Assembly: GCF_012931985.1 (NCBI RefSeq) | Contig: NZ_JAAFGM010000030.1 | Span: 1-37,495 of the forward strand | Direction: 5' to 3' | Source: Candidatus Roseilinea sp. NK_OTU-006 | Lineage (GTDB): Bacteria > Chloroflexota > Anaerolineae > J036 > Brachytrichaceae | DNA length: 37,495 bases | In this document: positions 1 to 8,745 of the stretch, one piece after another | Numbering within the stretch: the first letter of the stretch is position 1 | Layout: each line of letters begins with the position of its first letter | The notes under the pieces: generated by a model | Database searches by the model: none | Told to the model about the DNA's origin: nothing | Seen by the model: only the letters and a program-made list of their open reading frames with translations | Position numbers and translations under genes: made by a program

Positions 1-102
1 AAGCTGATCGCGCCGGTGGCGTTGGAGCAAGGGTCGCGGTTTGCGATCCGCGAGGGTGGATTGACGGTGGGAGCCGGCACGATCACCAAGGTGTTTGATT
101 AG
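1..102 (+). CDS. tuf: Elongation factor Tu, C-terminal end (partial)
   Basis: The window opens in frame inside a gene whose last 33 codons encode a typical EF-Tu domain 3 ending. It contains the [16 protein letters not shown] segment and then [12 protein letters not shown] before a TAG stop. EF-Tu is the GTPase that delivers aminoacyl-tRNA to the ribosomal A site. The gene lies just upstream of rpsJ, the usual junction of the str and S10 operons. Only the last strand-forming part of the beta-barrel is visible, so nothing can be said about the GTPase domain. Confidence 0.93.
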   Translation, partial: KLIAPVALEQGSRFAIREGGLTVGAGTITKVFD

Positions 103-115
103 CACCCGGGCCGCT

Positions 116-153
116 CCCGACTCCCTCACGCCTCATCGCCGCCAGGAGTCGGG
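116..153 (+). promoter_or_regulatory. Stem-loop between tuf and rpsJ
   Basis: CCCGACTCC at 116-124 is perfectly complementary to GGAGTCGGG at 145-153, giving a 9-bp GC-rich stem with a 20-nt loop. It starts 14 nt after the tuf stop and ends 26 nt before the rpsJ start. No T-run follows, so a classic intrinsic terminator is unlikely. An mRNA-processing, stabilising or attenuating hairpin at the str/S10 boundary is possible. The function is inferred only. Confidence 0.4.
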
Positions 154-179
154 AATGTCAGTTGGGGAAGCAAGGTGAA

Positions 180-488
180 ATGGCCAAGCAACGACTTCGC
201 ATCCGCCTGCAGGCGTACGACCACCGCGTGCTCGATCGCTCGGCGCAGCAGATCGTAGAGACGGCTGAGCGCACAGGCGCTACGGTAGTTGGCCCGGTGC
301 CGTTGCCGGTGAAGATCGAGCGCTACACCGTGCGGCGTTCACCCTTCATTGACAAGGATTCGCACGAACACTTCGAAATTCGGACGCATAAGCGGCTGAT
401 TGACGTGCTGGATCCGGATTCGAAGACGATCGACACGTTGATGCGGTTGAACCTGCCCGCCGGCGTGGATATCGAGATCAAACTGTAG
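180..488 (+). CDS. rpsJ: Small ribosomal subunit protein uS10
   Basis: Encodes a 102-residue uS10, a 30S head protein that also takes part in transcription antitermination as NusE. The sequence has the usual [19 protein letters not shown] start and the conserved [24 protein letters not shown] loop region. The frame is open from a TTG at 162. ATG 180 is preferred because it gives the standard N-terminus and has AAGGTG just upstream. This is the first gene of the S10 block, between tuf and rplC. Confidence 0.97.
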   Translation: MAKQRLRIRLQAYDHRVLDRSAQQIVETAERTGATVVGPVPLPVKIERYTVRRSPFIDKDSHEHFEIRTHKRLIDVLDPDSKTIDTLMRLNLPAGVDIEIKL

Positions 489-572
489 CTTGTCGGACAT
501 GCGCCGGCAACGGTCATGCTCTCGCGCATACGCGCCACGCGGCCTTTATGGCTGGAGAGCCAATGATGAAAG

Positions 573-1247
573 ATGAAGAAACTGATCGGACGCAAAGTGG
601 GAATGACACAGCTCTTCGATGAGAAGGGCAACGTCACCGGCGTGACGGTAATCGAGGCCGGCCCTAATTACGTGACGCAAGTTAAGACTGTCGAGAGGGA
701 CGGTTACAACGCCATTCAACTCGGTTTTGGCGAGGTGAAGGCGAGGAAGCTCACGCGTGGGGAGTTAGGTCATCTCGGCCTGCTCAAGCCGAACGATAAA
801 CATCCGAACCGCCGCAAACTGGAAGGCGTGCCCCCGCTGCGTTATCTCACAGAGGCGCGCGTCAAAGAAGTGACCTACAAAGAAGGCGATGTGATCAAGG
901 CCGACATCTTTGCTGTGGGCGAATACGTGGATGTCACCGGCACGATGAAGGGCCGCGGCTTCAGCGGTGGTATCAAGCGCCACGGTTTCCATCGCCAAAA
1001 GAAGACGCACGGCGCCTCGGACCGCGAACGCGCGCCAGGCTCCATCGGCGCAGGCACGACGCCTGGCCGCGTGGAGAAAGGCCAGCGCATGGCTGGCCAT
1101 TACGGCAATACGCGGGTGACGGCAATGAACGCGCGCGTGATGCTCGTTGACGCGGAACGGAACTTGATTGCCGTATCCGGATCGGTGCCCGGCGCGAAAG
1201 GCGGCATTGTCGTGATCAAGGAAGCGCGCAAGGGTGGGAAGAAGTAG
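573..1247 (+). CDS. rplC: Large ribosomal subunit protein uL3
   Basis: Encodes a 224-residue uL3, an early-assembly 50S protein whose long loop reaches toward the peptidyl transferase centre. Recognised by the MKKLIGRKVGMTQLF start, the FSGGIKRHGF and RERAPGSIGAGTTPGRVEKG loop region at about residues 130-170, and the MAGHYGN motif. Length is normal for the family. It follows rpsJ after an 84-nt gap, with a GATGAAAG ribosome-binding stretch, and is followed 2 nt later by rplD. Confidence 0.97.
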   Translation: MKKLIGRKVGMTQLFDEKGNVTGVTVIEAGPNYVTQVKTVERDGYNAIQLGFGEVKARKLTRGELGHLGLLKPNDKHPNRRKLEGVPPLRYLTEARVKEVTYKEGDVIKADIFAVGEYVDVTGTMKGRGFSGGIKRHGFHRQKKTHGASDRERAPGSIGAGTTPGRVEKGQRMAGHYGNTRVTAMNARVMLVDAERNLIAVSGSVPGAKGGIVVIKEARKGGKK

Positions 1248-1249
1248 CC

Positions 1250-1867
1250 ATGAAAGTTCCAGTCAAGAACCTCAAGGGCGAGCCGGTCGGCGAGGTTGAG
1301 TTGCCGGATCGCATCTTTGCGGCTCGGATTAGCCAGCCGCTCATGCACCAGGCGCTATTGCGCCAGAACGCCAACGCGCACTTGGGCACGCACAAAGTGA
1401 AGACGCGCGGCGAGGTGAACCGCACGACCAAAAAGATATATCGCCAGAAAGGCACCGGCAATGCCCGCCAGGGCAGCCGCAAAGCGCCGCACTGGGTGGG
1501 CGGCGGCGTGGCGTTTGGCCCAGTCGTGCGCAGCTACCGGCAAGACATGCCGAAGAAGATGCGCCGCGCAGCGATCCGCAGCGCCCTGTCGCAGAAGGCT
1601 GCCGATCAGCAAATCGTGGTCGTGGATAAGCTGGAGATGAGCGCGCCCAAGACCAAAGAGTTTGCCGCAGCAATGCAGGCGCTCGGCGTGACTAAGGGGC
1701 TGGTCGTGTTACCCGGCCGCATGGAGGCGGTCGAAAAGTCGGCGAGCAATCTCGCCAACGTTAAGACGTTGCACGCCGGCTATCTCAACATTCGCGACAT
1801 CTTCAAGTATGACCAGTTGGTGATGCCGTTGGATACCCTCAAGGTGATCGAAGCCTGGTTGGGGTAG
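1250..1867 (+). CDS. rplD: Large ribosomal subunit protein uL4
   Basis: Encodes a 205-residue uL4, which lines the nascent peptide tunnel with its extended loop. The loop (about residues 45-90) contains TRGEVNRTTKKIYRQKGTG and then ARQGSRKAPHWVGGGVAFGP, the hallmark of the family. In enterobacteria L4 represses its own operon. No such leader can be recognised here. The gene starts 2 nt after the rplC stop and is closely followed by rplW. Confidence 0.97.
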   Translation: MKVPVKNLKGEPVGEVELPDRIFAARISQPLMHQALLRQNANAHLGTHKVKTRGEVNRTTKKIYRQKGTGNARQGSRKAPHWVGGGVAFGPVVRSYRQDMPKKMRRAAIRSALSQKAADQQIVVVDKLEMSAPKTKEFAAAMQALGVTKGLVVLPGRMEAVEKSASNLANVKTLHAGYLNIRDIFKYDQLVMPLDTLKVIEAWLG

Positions 1868-1876
1868 GAGAGAGAG

Positions 1877-2197
1877 ATGCATCCTTACGAAGTGTTGAAG
1901 CGCCCGGTCATTACGGAGAAGACGCAATGGCAGGTGGGCTACGAAAAACCGCAATACGTCTTTGAGGTGGATGCGCGCGCGAACAAACAGCAGATCAAAG
2001 AAGCCGTTGAGCTCGCGTTCAACGTGACGGTGACGCGCGTCAACGTCATCGTGATGCCGGAGAAGCGCCGCCGCAGTCCGCGCAGTCGCATCACCGGCCG
2101 CAAGGCGAAGCACATCCAGCGCTCGCCGCAGTGGAAGAAGGCCATTGTGCAAGTGAGCGAGAAGGATCGCATCCCGCTCTTCGAAGGAGTAGCGTAG
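1877..2197 (+). CDS. rplW: Large ribosomal subunit protein uL23
   Basis: Encodes a 106-residue uL23, located at the tunnel exit where trigger factor and SRP dock. It begins [16 protein letters not shown], the conserved bacterial start, and has the [17 protein letters not shown] helix region. GGAGAGAG precedes the ATG. It lies in normal S10-operon order between rplD and rplB. Confidence 0.96.
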   Translation: MHPYEVLKRPVITEKTQWQVGYEKPQYVFEVDARANKQQIKEAVELAFNVTVTRVNVIVMPEKRRRSPRSRITGRKAKHIQRSPQWKKAIVQVSEKDRIPLFEGVA

Positions 2198-2201
2198 CGC
2201 C

Positions 2202-3041
2202 ATGCCGGTCAAGACATACAAACCGACAACGCCAAGCCGCCGCGGGATGACCGTGAGCGACTTCGCGGAGATCACCACCGATCGGCCGGAGAAATCGCTG
2301 CTGACCGATCTACGCAAGACCGGCGGGCGAAACGCGCGCGGCAAAGTGACGACGCGCCATCGGGGCGGCGGGGTGAAGCGCGCCTATCGCATCATTGATT
2401 TCAAGCGCGACAAAATCGGCATCCCGGCGCGCGTTGCGACTATTGAATACGATCCCAATCGCTCAGCGCGCATCGCGTTATTGCACTATGCCGATGGCGA
2501 AAAACGTTACATTCTCGCGCCGGTCGGCCTGCAGGTCGGCGACGAGATCATGAGCGGGCCAGACGCCGAGATTCGCCCTGGCAACGCGCTGCCATTGGCG
2601 AACATCCCGCTCGGCGCAACGGTGCACAACATCGAGCTGCGTCCGGGCAAAGGCGGCCAAATCGTCCGTTCCGCCGGCACCAGCGCTCAGGTGTTGGCCA
2701 AGGAGGGCGACTACGTGACCTTGCGCATGCCCAGCGGAGAGGTGCGTAGGGTGCTGCAGACCTGCATGGCCACAATCGGCCAGGTGGGCAATGTGGATCA
2801 CAGCAATATCAAGCTGGGCAAAGCGGGTCGCACGCGCTGGCTCGGCATCCGACCAACGGTGCGCGGCTCGGCGATGTCGCCGCGCGACCATCCCCATGGC
2901 GGCGGCGAAGGTCGTTCGCCTATCGGCAAAGATGCGCCACGCACCCCGTGGGGCAAGAAGGCGCTCGGCGTGAAGACGCGCCGCAACAAGCGCACGAATT
3001 ATCTGATCGTGCGTCGGCGAGAGAAGAAGCGCAAGAAGTAA
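2202..3041 (+). CDS. rplB: Large ribosomal subunit protein uL2
   Basis: Encodes a 279-residue uL2, a core 50S protein needed for subunit association and peptidyl transferase assembly. Typical segments are the [18 protein letters not shown] start, [15 protein letters not shown] near residue 45, and the C-terminal block [18 protein letters not shown] with its conserved histidines. The end is very basic (RRREKKRKK). An AAGGAG ribosome-binding site lies in the tail of rplW. Confidence 0.97.
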   Translation: MPVKTYKPTTPSRRGMTVSDFAEITTDRPEKSLLTDLRKTGGRNARGKVTTRHRGGGVKRAYRIIDFKRDKIGIPARVATIEYDPNRSARIALLHYADGEKRYILAPVGLQVGDEIMSGPDAEIRPGNALPLANIPLGATVHNIELRPGKGGQIVRSAGTSAQVLAKEGDYVTLRMPSGEVRRVLQTCMATIGQVGNVDHSNIKLGKAGRTRWLGIRPTVRGSAMSPRDHPHGGGEGRSPIGKDAPRTPWGKKALGVKTRRNKRTNYLIVRRREKKRKK

Positions 3042-3100
3042 AGAGTTGGGTTTTGAGTTCTGCGTGAACGCAAAGCACTTGGGATTGAGCACTGTTCAAT

Positions 3101-3385
3101 ATGTCTAGATCTCTGAAGAAAGGACCATACGTACAGGCCAAGCTGCTGAAGCGGATCGAGGCAATGAACACGCGCGGCGAAAAGAAAGTCATCAAGACCT
3201 GGTCGCGCGCCTCGACTATCTTCCCGCAGATGGTGGGTCACACCATCGCTGTTCACGACGGTCGCCGGCACATCCCCATCTACATCACCGAAAACATGGT
3301 GGGACACAAGCTGGGCGAATTTGCGCCGACCCGCACCTTCCGCGGTCACATCGCCAAGGAAGACAAGGCCGGCGGCAAGGAGTAG
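3101..3385 (+). CDS. rpsS: Small ribosomal subunit protein uS19
   Basis: Encodes a 94-residue uS19, a 30S head protein near the A-site finger and the uS13 bridge. The [20 protein letters not shown] start and [23 protein letters not shown] core are diagnostic. Unlike most genes here, no clear Shine-Dalgarno sequence precedes the ATG in the 59-nt gap after rplB. Translation may depend on coupling or on unstructured mRNA (inference). Confidence 0.96.
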   Translation: MSRSLKKGPYVQAKLLKRIEAMNTRGEKKVIKTWSRASTIFPQMVGHTIAVHDGRRHIPIYITENMVGHKLGEFAPTRTFRGHIAKEDKAGGKE

Positions 3386-3394
3386 ACGGGAATC

Positions 3395-3757
3395 ATGGCT
3401 AAGCTGGCTGATAATGAAGTGCGCGCCGTTGCGCGTTACATCGGCATGTCGCCGCAGAAGGTGCGCCTGGTGGCGGACCTGGTGCGCGGCAAGAAGGCCA
3501 CCGAAGCGCTCGATATCTTGCGCTTCACACCGAAGGCGGCTGCCGAACCGGTGAGCAAAGTGATCGCTTCGGCGATGGCCAACGCCGTCGAAAATAAACA
3601 GTTCACCGCGGCCGATCTGGTCATTAGCCAGATTTACGTGGATGGTGGGCCAACGCGGCGCTGGCGCCGCTTCGCCGCACGTGGTCGCTTCCGGCCCATC
3701 GAGCGTAAAAGCTCCCACATCACGGTGGTCTTGCGCGAAGTGGTGGATGAGGACTAG
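3395..3757 (+). CDS. rplV: Large ribosomal subunit protein uL22
   Basis: Encodes a 120-residue uL22, whose beta-hairpin lines the exit tunnel. It shows the AVARYIGMSPQKVRLVADLVRGK motif near the start and the hairpin region GGPTRRWRRFAARGR near residue 90. The hairpin end reads RPIERKSSHITVVL, close to the usual bacterial form. AAGGAG lies upstream, within the end of rpsS. Confidence 0.96.
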   Translation: MAKLADNEVRAVARYIGMSPQKVRLVADLVRGKKATEALDILRFTPKAAAEPVSKVIASAMANAVENKQFTAADLVISQIYVDGGPTRRWRRFAARGRFRPIERKSSHITVVLREVVDED

Positions 3758-3827
3758 GCGATGGTGAATGGCGAGTGGTTGAGCCAATGGCTCGGCGCTC
3801 GGAATTCGCAGCAGAGAACCGAACGAC

Positions 3828-4634
3828 ATGGGACGAAAAGTTCATCCATATGGATTCAGGCTCGGCATCATCCGGGACTGGAAGAGCCGCTGGTATGCGC
3901 CCAAGCGCGAGTACACCAAGCTGCTTCTTGAAGATATGCAATTGCGCGAGTATTTGCGCAGCAAGATGGACGCCGATAACGCCGGGGTGTCTGACATCAC
4001 CATCGAGCGCTTCCCGCCGAACCAGTTGCACGTGGTGGTGCACACAGCGCGGCCCGGCGTCGTGATCGGCCGCAAGGGCGCTGCGGTGAAGGAAATCCGC
4101 GAAGGCATCGAGAAGATGACCGGCAAGAAGGTCAAGCTTGACATCGAAGAGATCGTCAAGCCGGATCTGGTGGCCCAACTGGTGGCGAGCAACATCGCGC
4201 AGCAGATCGAGCGGCGCATCCCGCACAATCGGGCGATGAAGAAAGCCATCCAGAGCGCGATGCAGCGCGGCGCGCTGGGCATCAAGATCGAATGCGCCGG
4301 CCGTTTGAACGGCAGTGACATGAAGCGCACCGACAAGCTGATGGAGGGCCGTGTTCCACGCAACACGTTGCGCGCCGATATTGACTTCGCCAAAGCCGAG
4401 GCGGATACCACCTACGGCAAGATCGGCGTGAAGGTGTGGATCTACAAGGGCGACATCCTGCCGGATATGCCGCAGGAGGAACTCACGCGGCCATCTCGCA
4501 CACAGCAACAGGCGCCGCGCGATCGTCGCGAACGACGCGGCGGCCGTGGATCCCGGCGCGGCGGCGAGCATCAGACCTCGGCCGCCCCGACCGCCGGCGA
4601 AGCGAGCAACGGCGCTGCGCCGGCGAGCGAGTGA
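3828..4634 (+). CDS. rpsC: Small ribosomal subunit protein uS3
   Basis: Encodes a 268-residue uS3, which forms part of the mRNA entry channel and its helicase activity. The start MGRKVHPYGFRLGIIRDWKS and the KH domain with VVIGRKGAAVKEIREG (about residues 72-90) are clear, and the RADIDFAKAEADTTYGKIGVKVWIY block follows. The last ~45 residues are a low-complexity Arg/Gly then Ala/Ser-rich tail, longer than in E. coli (233 residues in total) and probably disordered. Confidence 0.96.
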   Translation: MGRKVHPYGFRLGIIRDWKSRWYAPKREYTKLLLEDMQLREYLRSKMDADNAGVSDITIERFPPNQLHVVVHTARPGVVIGRKGAAVKEIREGIEKMTGKKVKLDIEEIVKPDLVAQLVASNIAQQIERRIPHNRAMKKAIQSAMQRGALGIKIECAGRLNGSDMKRTDKLMEGRVPRNTLRADIDFAKAEADTTYGKIGVKVWIYKGDILPDMPQEELTRPSRTQQQAPRDRRERRGGRGSRRGGEHQTSAAPTAGEASNGAAPASE

Positions 4635-4724
4635 GCCTGCCGCTCCCGCAGCTCAACCGGACGCAGGTCGGAATGATTTGGAATGAGTTGAGATGCGGTT
4701 AGGATTGCAAACGAGGTGGACATT

Positions 4725-5144
4725 ATGTTGATGCCGAAGAGAGTGAAGTATCGCAAGCAGATGCGCGGGCGGATGAAAGGCGTCGCCAGCCGCGGCAACA
4801 CGATCGAAGCTGGCGAGTTCGGCTTGCAAGCGTTGGAGCCAGCCTGGGTGACGGCCAGGCAGATCGAGGCTGTGCGCCGCGTGATCGTGCGCGAAATGAA
4901 ACGTCGCGGCAAGATGTGGATTCGCATCTTCCCGGATAAGCCGGTGACGGCCAAGCCGGCCGAGACCCGCATGGGCAAGGGCAAAGGTGCCGTGGATCAC
5001 TGGGTCGCCGTGGTGAAACCCGGACGCATCATGTTCGAGGTTTCGGGCGTGCCCGAGAACGTCGCGCGGACTGCGCTGACTCAGGCGGCCTACAAGCTGC
5101 CGATGAAGACGCAGGTGGTCGCCGAGTCGCAGATGGAAGGGTGA
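4725..5144 (+). CDS. rplP: Large ribosomal subunit protein uL16
   Basis: Encodes a 139-residue uL16, which contacts A-site tRNA and 23S rRNA helix 38. Recognised by [19 protein letters not shown] and the internal [17 protein letters not shown] motif (around residues 70-88). The frame is also open from a GTG at 4716, but ATG 4725 follows a GAGGTGG site and gives the standard N-terminus. It sits 90 nt after rpsC. Confidence 0.96.
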   Translation: MLMPKRVKYRKQMRGRMKGVASRGNTIEAGEFGLQALEPAWVTARQIEAVRRVIVREMKRRGKMWIRIFPDKPVTAKPAETRMGKGKGAVDHWVAVVKPGRIMFEVSGVPENVARTALTQAAYKLPMKTQVVAESQMEG

Positions 5145-5147
5145 ACG

Positions 5148-5381
5148 ATGCGGTCACGGGAATTGAGCAAGCTGCCGACGCCGGAGCTAGAGGCGAAGTT
5201 GGACGACGCTTATCGCGAGTTGTTCAACCTGCGCTTCCAGCGCGCGCAGGGGCAGTTAACCGATACGAACAGCATCAAGCGCGTGCGCCATGACATCGCG
5301 CGCATCAAGACAATTCTGCGCCAGCGTGAACTGGCTGCGCAGCTTATCGCGCAGTCAACCACAAGCGGCAATCGCGCGTGA
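5148..5381 (+). CDS. rpmC: Large ribosomal subunit protein uL29
   Basis: Encodes a 77-residue uL29, a small two-helix protein at the tunnel exit next to uL23. The pattern of an LSKLPTPELEAKLDDAYRE helix, FNLRFQRAQGQL and then VRHDIARIKTILRQRE is typical. The C-terminus is about ten residues longer than in many species. A GGAAGG site overlaps the end of rplP, three nt upstream of this gene. Confidence 0.95.
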   Translation: MRSRELSKLPTPELEAKLDDAYRELFNLRFQRAQGQLTDTNSIKRVRHDIARIKTILRQRELAAQLIAQSTTSGNRA

Positions 5382-5397
5382 AGGATAGAGGAGAGCC

Positions 5398-5655
5398 ATG
5401 GCAGAAGAGCGGCGACGTCGTCTGACCGGTGTGGTCGTTAGCGACAAGATGCAAAAGACCATCGTGGTTCGCGTCGAGCGAACAGTGCGTCATCCTTTGT
5501 ACAAGAAAGTGTTGACGCGCAGCAAGAAGTACAAGGCCCACGACGAGCACGAACAGGCGCGCGAGGGCGACCTGGTGCGCATCGTCGAACATCGGCCCAT
5601 CAGCAAAACCAAGCGTTGGATGTTGGAAGAGATCGTGCTCAAGAAGGAAGGGTGA
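5398..5655 (+). CDS. rpsQ: Small ribosomal subunit protein uS17
   Basis: Encodes an 85-residue uS17, an OB-fold primary 16S rRNA binder. The core [18 protein letters not shown] and the later [27 protein letters not shown] stretch match the family throughout. GAGGAG precedes the ATG. It sits between rpmC and rplN in the usual order. Confidence 0.96.
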   Translation: MAEERRRRLTGVVVSDKMQKTIVVRVERTVRHPLYKKVLTRSKKYKAHDEHEQAREGDLVRIVEHRPISKTKRWMLEEIVLKKEG

Positions 5656-5658
5656 GCC

Positions 5659-6030
5659 ATGATTCAGCAAGAGACGCGATTGCAGGTGGCGGATAACACC
5701 GGCGCCAAGGAACTGCTGTGCATTCATATTCATGGCGGCCACCGACGGCGCTACGGACGCGTCGGCGACGTGATCACCGCTACGGTCAAATCGGCTAGCC
5801 CGACCGCCGATGTGAAGAAAAGTGCAGTCGTCAAAGCAGTCATCGTACGTGTGGCGAAGGAGTATCGCCGCTCGGATGGCTCCTATATTCGCTTTGACGA
5901 TAACGCTGCGGTGATCCTGAGCGATGACGAGGTCAACCCGCGCGGCACGCGCATTTTCGGGCCGGTGGCGCGCGAATTGCGCGACAAGGGGTTCATGAAA
6001 ATCATCTCACTCGCGCCCGAGGTGCTATAG
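5659..6030 (+). CDS. rplN: Large ribosomal subunit protein uL14
   Basis: Encodes a 123-residue uL14, which binds bL19 and forms intersubunit bridges; it is also the docking site for the silencing factor Rsf[20 protein letters not shown] at the start and [25 protein letters not shown] near residue 80-105 are diagnostic. It starts 3 nt after rpsQ, with AAGGAAGGG upstream. Confidence 0.97.
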   Translation: MIQQETRLQVADNTGAKELLCIHIHGGHRRRYGRVGDVITATVKSASPTADVKKSAVVKAVIVRVAKEYRRSDGSYIRFDDNAAVILSDDEVNPRGTRIFGPVARELRDKGFMKIISLAPEVL

Positions 6031-6068
6031 GGCACACGCATCCAGCAGCCCTTTGGAGGAAAGCGCTT

Positions 6069-6383
6069 ATGAAGATCAAAAAAGGCGACACCGTCTTGGT
6101 GATCACCGGTGAGTACAAAGGCAAGCGCGGCGAGGTGGTGCGCGTGCTTCCCAAAGAGGACAAGATCGTCGTGAAGGGTGTGAACATCGCGAAGAAGCAC
6201 GCCAAGCCGCGCCGCGCCGGTCGCCGGGTGGTTCAGACCGGCATTATTGACGTGGAGATGCCCATCCATGTCTCCAATGTCAAGCTCATCGCGCCCAGCG
6301 GCCAACCGACGCGCGTGAACTATCGCTTTGTGGACGGCGTGAAGAAACGTTACTCGAACAAATTGGGTGAGGTGTTGGATTAA
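6069..6383 (+). CDS. rplX: Large ribosomal subunit protein uL24
   Basis: Encodes a 104-residue uL24, an assembly-initiator protein of the 50S subunit. The N-terminal KOW motif (KKGDTVLVITGEYKGKRGEV, residues 4-23) and the NIAKKHAKP segment are clear. TGGAGGAAA forms a strong ribosome-binding site. The gene lies between rplN and rplE with normal spc-operon spacing. Confidence 0.96.
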   Translation: MKIKKGDTVLVITGEYKGKRGEVVRVLPKEDKIVVKGVNIAKKHAKPRRAGRRVVQTGIIDVEMPIHVSNVKLIAPSGQPTRVNYRFVDGVKKRYSNKLGEVLD

Positions 6384-6386
6384 GCT

Positions 6387-6944
6387 ATGGCCGATTTCAA
6401 AAAACAATACTTGGAAGAGATTCGGCCGGCCCTCATGAAGGAATTCGGCTACAAGAACATCATGCAGGTGCCGAAGATTGAAAAGATCGTCGTCAATATC
6501 GGCGTGGGGCGCGAATCGGCCGATAATCCCAAAGCGGTTGACTCCGCCGTCAGCGACTTGGCCGCGATCACGGGTCAAAGGCCGATTGTGACCAAAGCCC
6601 GCAAGTCCATCGCCGGCTTCAAGTTGCGCGAGGGCCGACCGATCGGCGTGAAAGTGACGCTGCGTGGTAAGCGCATGTATGACTTCTTGTATCGCCTGAT
6701 TCATTTTGCCTTGCCGCGCGTGCGCGACTTCCGGGGCGTGTCGCCCGACGCATTCGATGGTCGCGGCAACTACACCCTGGGCCTGCGGGAGCAGATCATC
6801 TTCCCGGAGATTGACTATGACAAGATTGATAAGGTGCGCGGCTTGGAAGTGACGATTGTGACCACGGCCAAGACTGACGATGAAGGGCGCGCGATGCTGC
6901 GCGCGTTTGGCATGCCGTTCAGCAAACCAGGGGATCGCAGGTGA
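6387..6944 (+). CDS. rplE: Large ribosomal subunit protein uL5
   Basis: Encodes a 185-residue uL5, which binds 5S rRNA and contacts P-site tRNA and the 30S head. Conserved segments are [40 protein letters not shown], and FPRVRDFRG-like [22 protein letters not shown]. Length is standard. It starts 3 nt after rplX and is followed by rpsN. Confidence 0.97.
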   Translation: MADFKKQYLEEIRPALMKEFGYKNIMQVPKIEKIVVNIGVGRESADNPKAVDSAVSDLAAITGQRPIVTKARKSIAGFKLREGRPIGVKVTLRGKRMYDFLYRLIHFALPRVRDFRGVSPDAFDGRGNYTLGLREQIIFPEIDYDKIDKVRGLEVTIVTTAKTDDEGRAMLRAFGMPFSKPGDRR

Positions 6945-7004
6945 TTGATTGAGTGAAGCGGCGATTCTGCCATGAACCGCCGTTCGTCGAAAGGTGAGGA
7001 GCAC

Positions 7005-7196
7005 ATGGGAAAGACACCAAGAGTAGCGATGATGTATCGGGAAAAGCGCCGCAAGTATAAGGTGCGCGTGCGCAACCGCTGCGCCGTCAGCGGCCGCGCA
7101 CGTGGTTACATGCGCAAGTTCGGCGTGTCGCGCATCGTCTTCCGCGAGATGGCCTTGCGCGGCGAAATCCCCGGCGTCCGCAAGGCATCGTGGTGA
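7005..7196 (+). CDS. rpsN: Small ribosomal subunit protein uS14, short form lacking the zinc site
   Basis: Encodes a 63-residue uS14, colinear with the short zinc-ribbon (type Z) family: [20 protein letters not shown], then [17 protein letters not shown]. In type Z proteins four cysteines bind zinc as CxxC...CxxC. Here only C26 remains; the partners are S29, S42 and V45, so zinc binding in the usual way is not possible. It is not the long (~100-residue) zinc-free form either. The frame is open from ATG 6972, but ATG 7005 has a GGTGAGGAG site and the right N-terminus. Confidence 0.93.
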   Translation: MGKTPRVAMMYREKRRKYKVRVRNRCAVSGRARGYMRKFGVSRIVFREMALRGEIPGVRKASW

Positions 7197-7323
7197 GGGG
7201 CGGGTCGTCAGCGGTCAGCCATGGCGATCGGTCGTTGAGGACGACATGGCCGATCCTCGGCCACTCGCCCATCGCATATCTTGAAACCGATCTCTGAACG
7301 CTGATTTCTGGACTGGAGCAGAC

Positions 7324-7728
7324 ATGGCGAACGATTCACTAGGTGACATGCTCACGCGCATTCGCAACGCCGCAGCCGTCGGTCATTCCTCGGTGGCGGT
7401 GAGAGCGTCCAAGCTCAATGAGCGCGTGGCAGAAATTTTGAAGGAAGAAGGTTACCTGGATGCCTATCAGGTCGTCGAGGTGGACGGCAAGAAGATGCTG
7501 AACTTGACCCTGCGCTACAGCGGCGAACGTCGCTCGCGCAAGCCCGTGATTACTGGTTTGCAACGGGTCAGCCGACCGGGCAAGCGCATCTATGTGCCGA
7601 AGACGGAAATCCCGCGCGTGTTGAGCGGCATTGGCGTCGCCATCCTCTCGACGCCCAAAGGGGTGATTACCGACAACCAAGCGCGGCGGCTGGGCGTGGG
7701 CGGCGAAGTGCTGTGCTTCGTGTATTGA
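7324..7728 (+). CDS. rpsH: Small ribosomal subunit protein uS8
   Basis: Encodes a 134-residue uS8, which binds the central domain of 16S rRNA and in enterobacteria represses the spc operon. It begins with a typical DMLTRIRNA helix and ends with the family block GIGVAILSTPKGVITDNQARRLGVGGEVLCFVY. A 127-nt gap separates it from rpsN. ACTGGAG lies upstream of the ATG. Confidence 0.97.
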   Translation: MANDSLGDMLTRIRNAAAVGHSSVAVRASKLNERVAEILKEEGYLDAYQVVEVDGKKMLNLTLRYSGERRSRKPVITGLQRVSRPGKRIYVPKTEIPRVLSGIGVAILSTPKGVITDNQARRLGVGGEVLCFVY

Positions 7729-7743
7729 TTGGAGGACCGTATC

Positions 7744-8304
7744 ATGTCGCGAATTGGGAAGAAACCCATCGAACTGCCTAAGGGCGTGGATGTGGCCATC
7801 CATGGCAGTTGGGTCACAGTCAAGGGGCCGAAAGGCGAATTGCAACATACGCTTCCGCCGCAAATCCGTGTTGCGAAAGAAGGGAACGTGCTCAGCGTTC
7901 AACGCGACGGCGACGAGAATAACGCGCGCGCCTTGCACGGCCTGACGCGCGCGCTGCTGGCGAACATGGTCAAGGGCGTCTCCGAAGGTTACACGAAGGT
8001 GTTGGAGATCGGCGCGGAGAGCGTGGGGTATCGCGCCGAGATGAGCGGCAACAAGCTGATGCTCTATCTTGGCTACTCCCATCCGATCGAATTCTCCCCA
8101 CCGCCCGGCATCACCTTTGCCACCGATGCCAAAACGCGCACGATCACCATCAGCGGCATTGACAAAGTGCGGGTTGGCGATGTAGCCGCGCAGGTGCGCA
8201 AGTTGCGGCCTCCGGAGCCGTATAAGGGCAAAGGCATCCGGTATCAAGGCGAAGTGATCCGCCGCAAGGCCGGCAAGGCGGGCAAGACCGGCAAGGGCAA
8301 GTGA
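7744..8304 (+). CDS. rplF: Large ribosomal subunit protein uL6
   Basis: Encodes a 186-residue uL6, near the sarcin-ricin loop and the factor-binding site. MSRIGKKPIELPKGV, the ALHGLTRALLANMVKGVSEGY block and the C-terminal RPPEPYKGKGIRYQGEVIRRKAGKAG are diagnostic. The frame extends up to a TTG at 7729, but ATG 7744 has GGAGG 8 nt upstream and gives the standard start. The tail is Lys/Gly-rich. Confidence 0.97.
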   Translation: MSRIGKKPIELPKGVDVAIHGSWVTVKGPKGELQHTLPPQIRVAKEGNVLSVQRDGDENNARALHGLTRALLANMVKGVSEGYTKVLEIGAESVGYRAEMSGNKLMLYLGYSHPIEFSPPPGITFATDAKTRTITISGIDKVRVGDVAAQVRKLRPPEPYKGKGIRYQGEVIRRKAGKAGKTGKGK

Positions 8305-8382
8305 TCCCATGCTGTGGTCGTTGGCGAGAGCGTCTGTGGGCCTGACCCCAGCAATCGATCGCCGGCGACAAAGGATCTGGAC

Positions 8383-8742
8383 ATGACGAAGCAACGAGAA
8401 GAATCGCGAGAGCGGCGACGCCGGCGCGTGCGCGTCAAAGTGTCCGGCACGGCCAGTCGTCCGCGCCTGAACGTCTTTCGCAGCCTAAAACACATCTACG
8501 CGCAGGTGATTGACGACGAGGCCGGCCATACGTTGGCGGCTGCCTCCAGCCTGGATCGGGCTGTGCGCGCTCAGGCTGGGCTCAAGAAGGTCGAAGAAGC
8601 GATGCTGGTCGGCAGGCTGATCGCACAACGGGCGCAGGAGAAGCAGATCAAGCGCGTGGTGTTCGATCGGGCCGGCTATCGCTACCACGGCCGCATCAAG
8701 GCAGTGGCCGAGGGCGCGCGCGAGGGCGGTTTGGAGTTTTGA
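8383..8742 (+). CDS. rplR: Large ribosomal subunit protein uL18
   Basis: Encodes a 119-residue uL18, a 5S rRNA-binding protein. Conserved segments are [41 protein letters not shown] and [28 protein letters not shown]. The frame is open further upstream, but ATG 8383, preceded by AAGGAT, gives the expected N-terminal arm. It lies between rplF and rpsE. Confidence 0.96.
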   Translation: MTKQREESRERRRRRVRVKVSGTASRPRLNVFRSLKHIYAQVIDDEAGHTLAAASSLDRAVRAQAGLKKVEEAMLVGRLIAQRAQEKQIKRVVFDRAGYRYHGRIKAVAEGAREGGLEF

Positions 8743-8745
8743 CCC

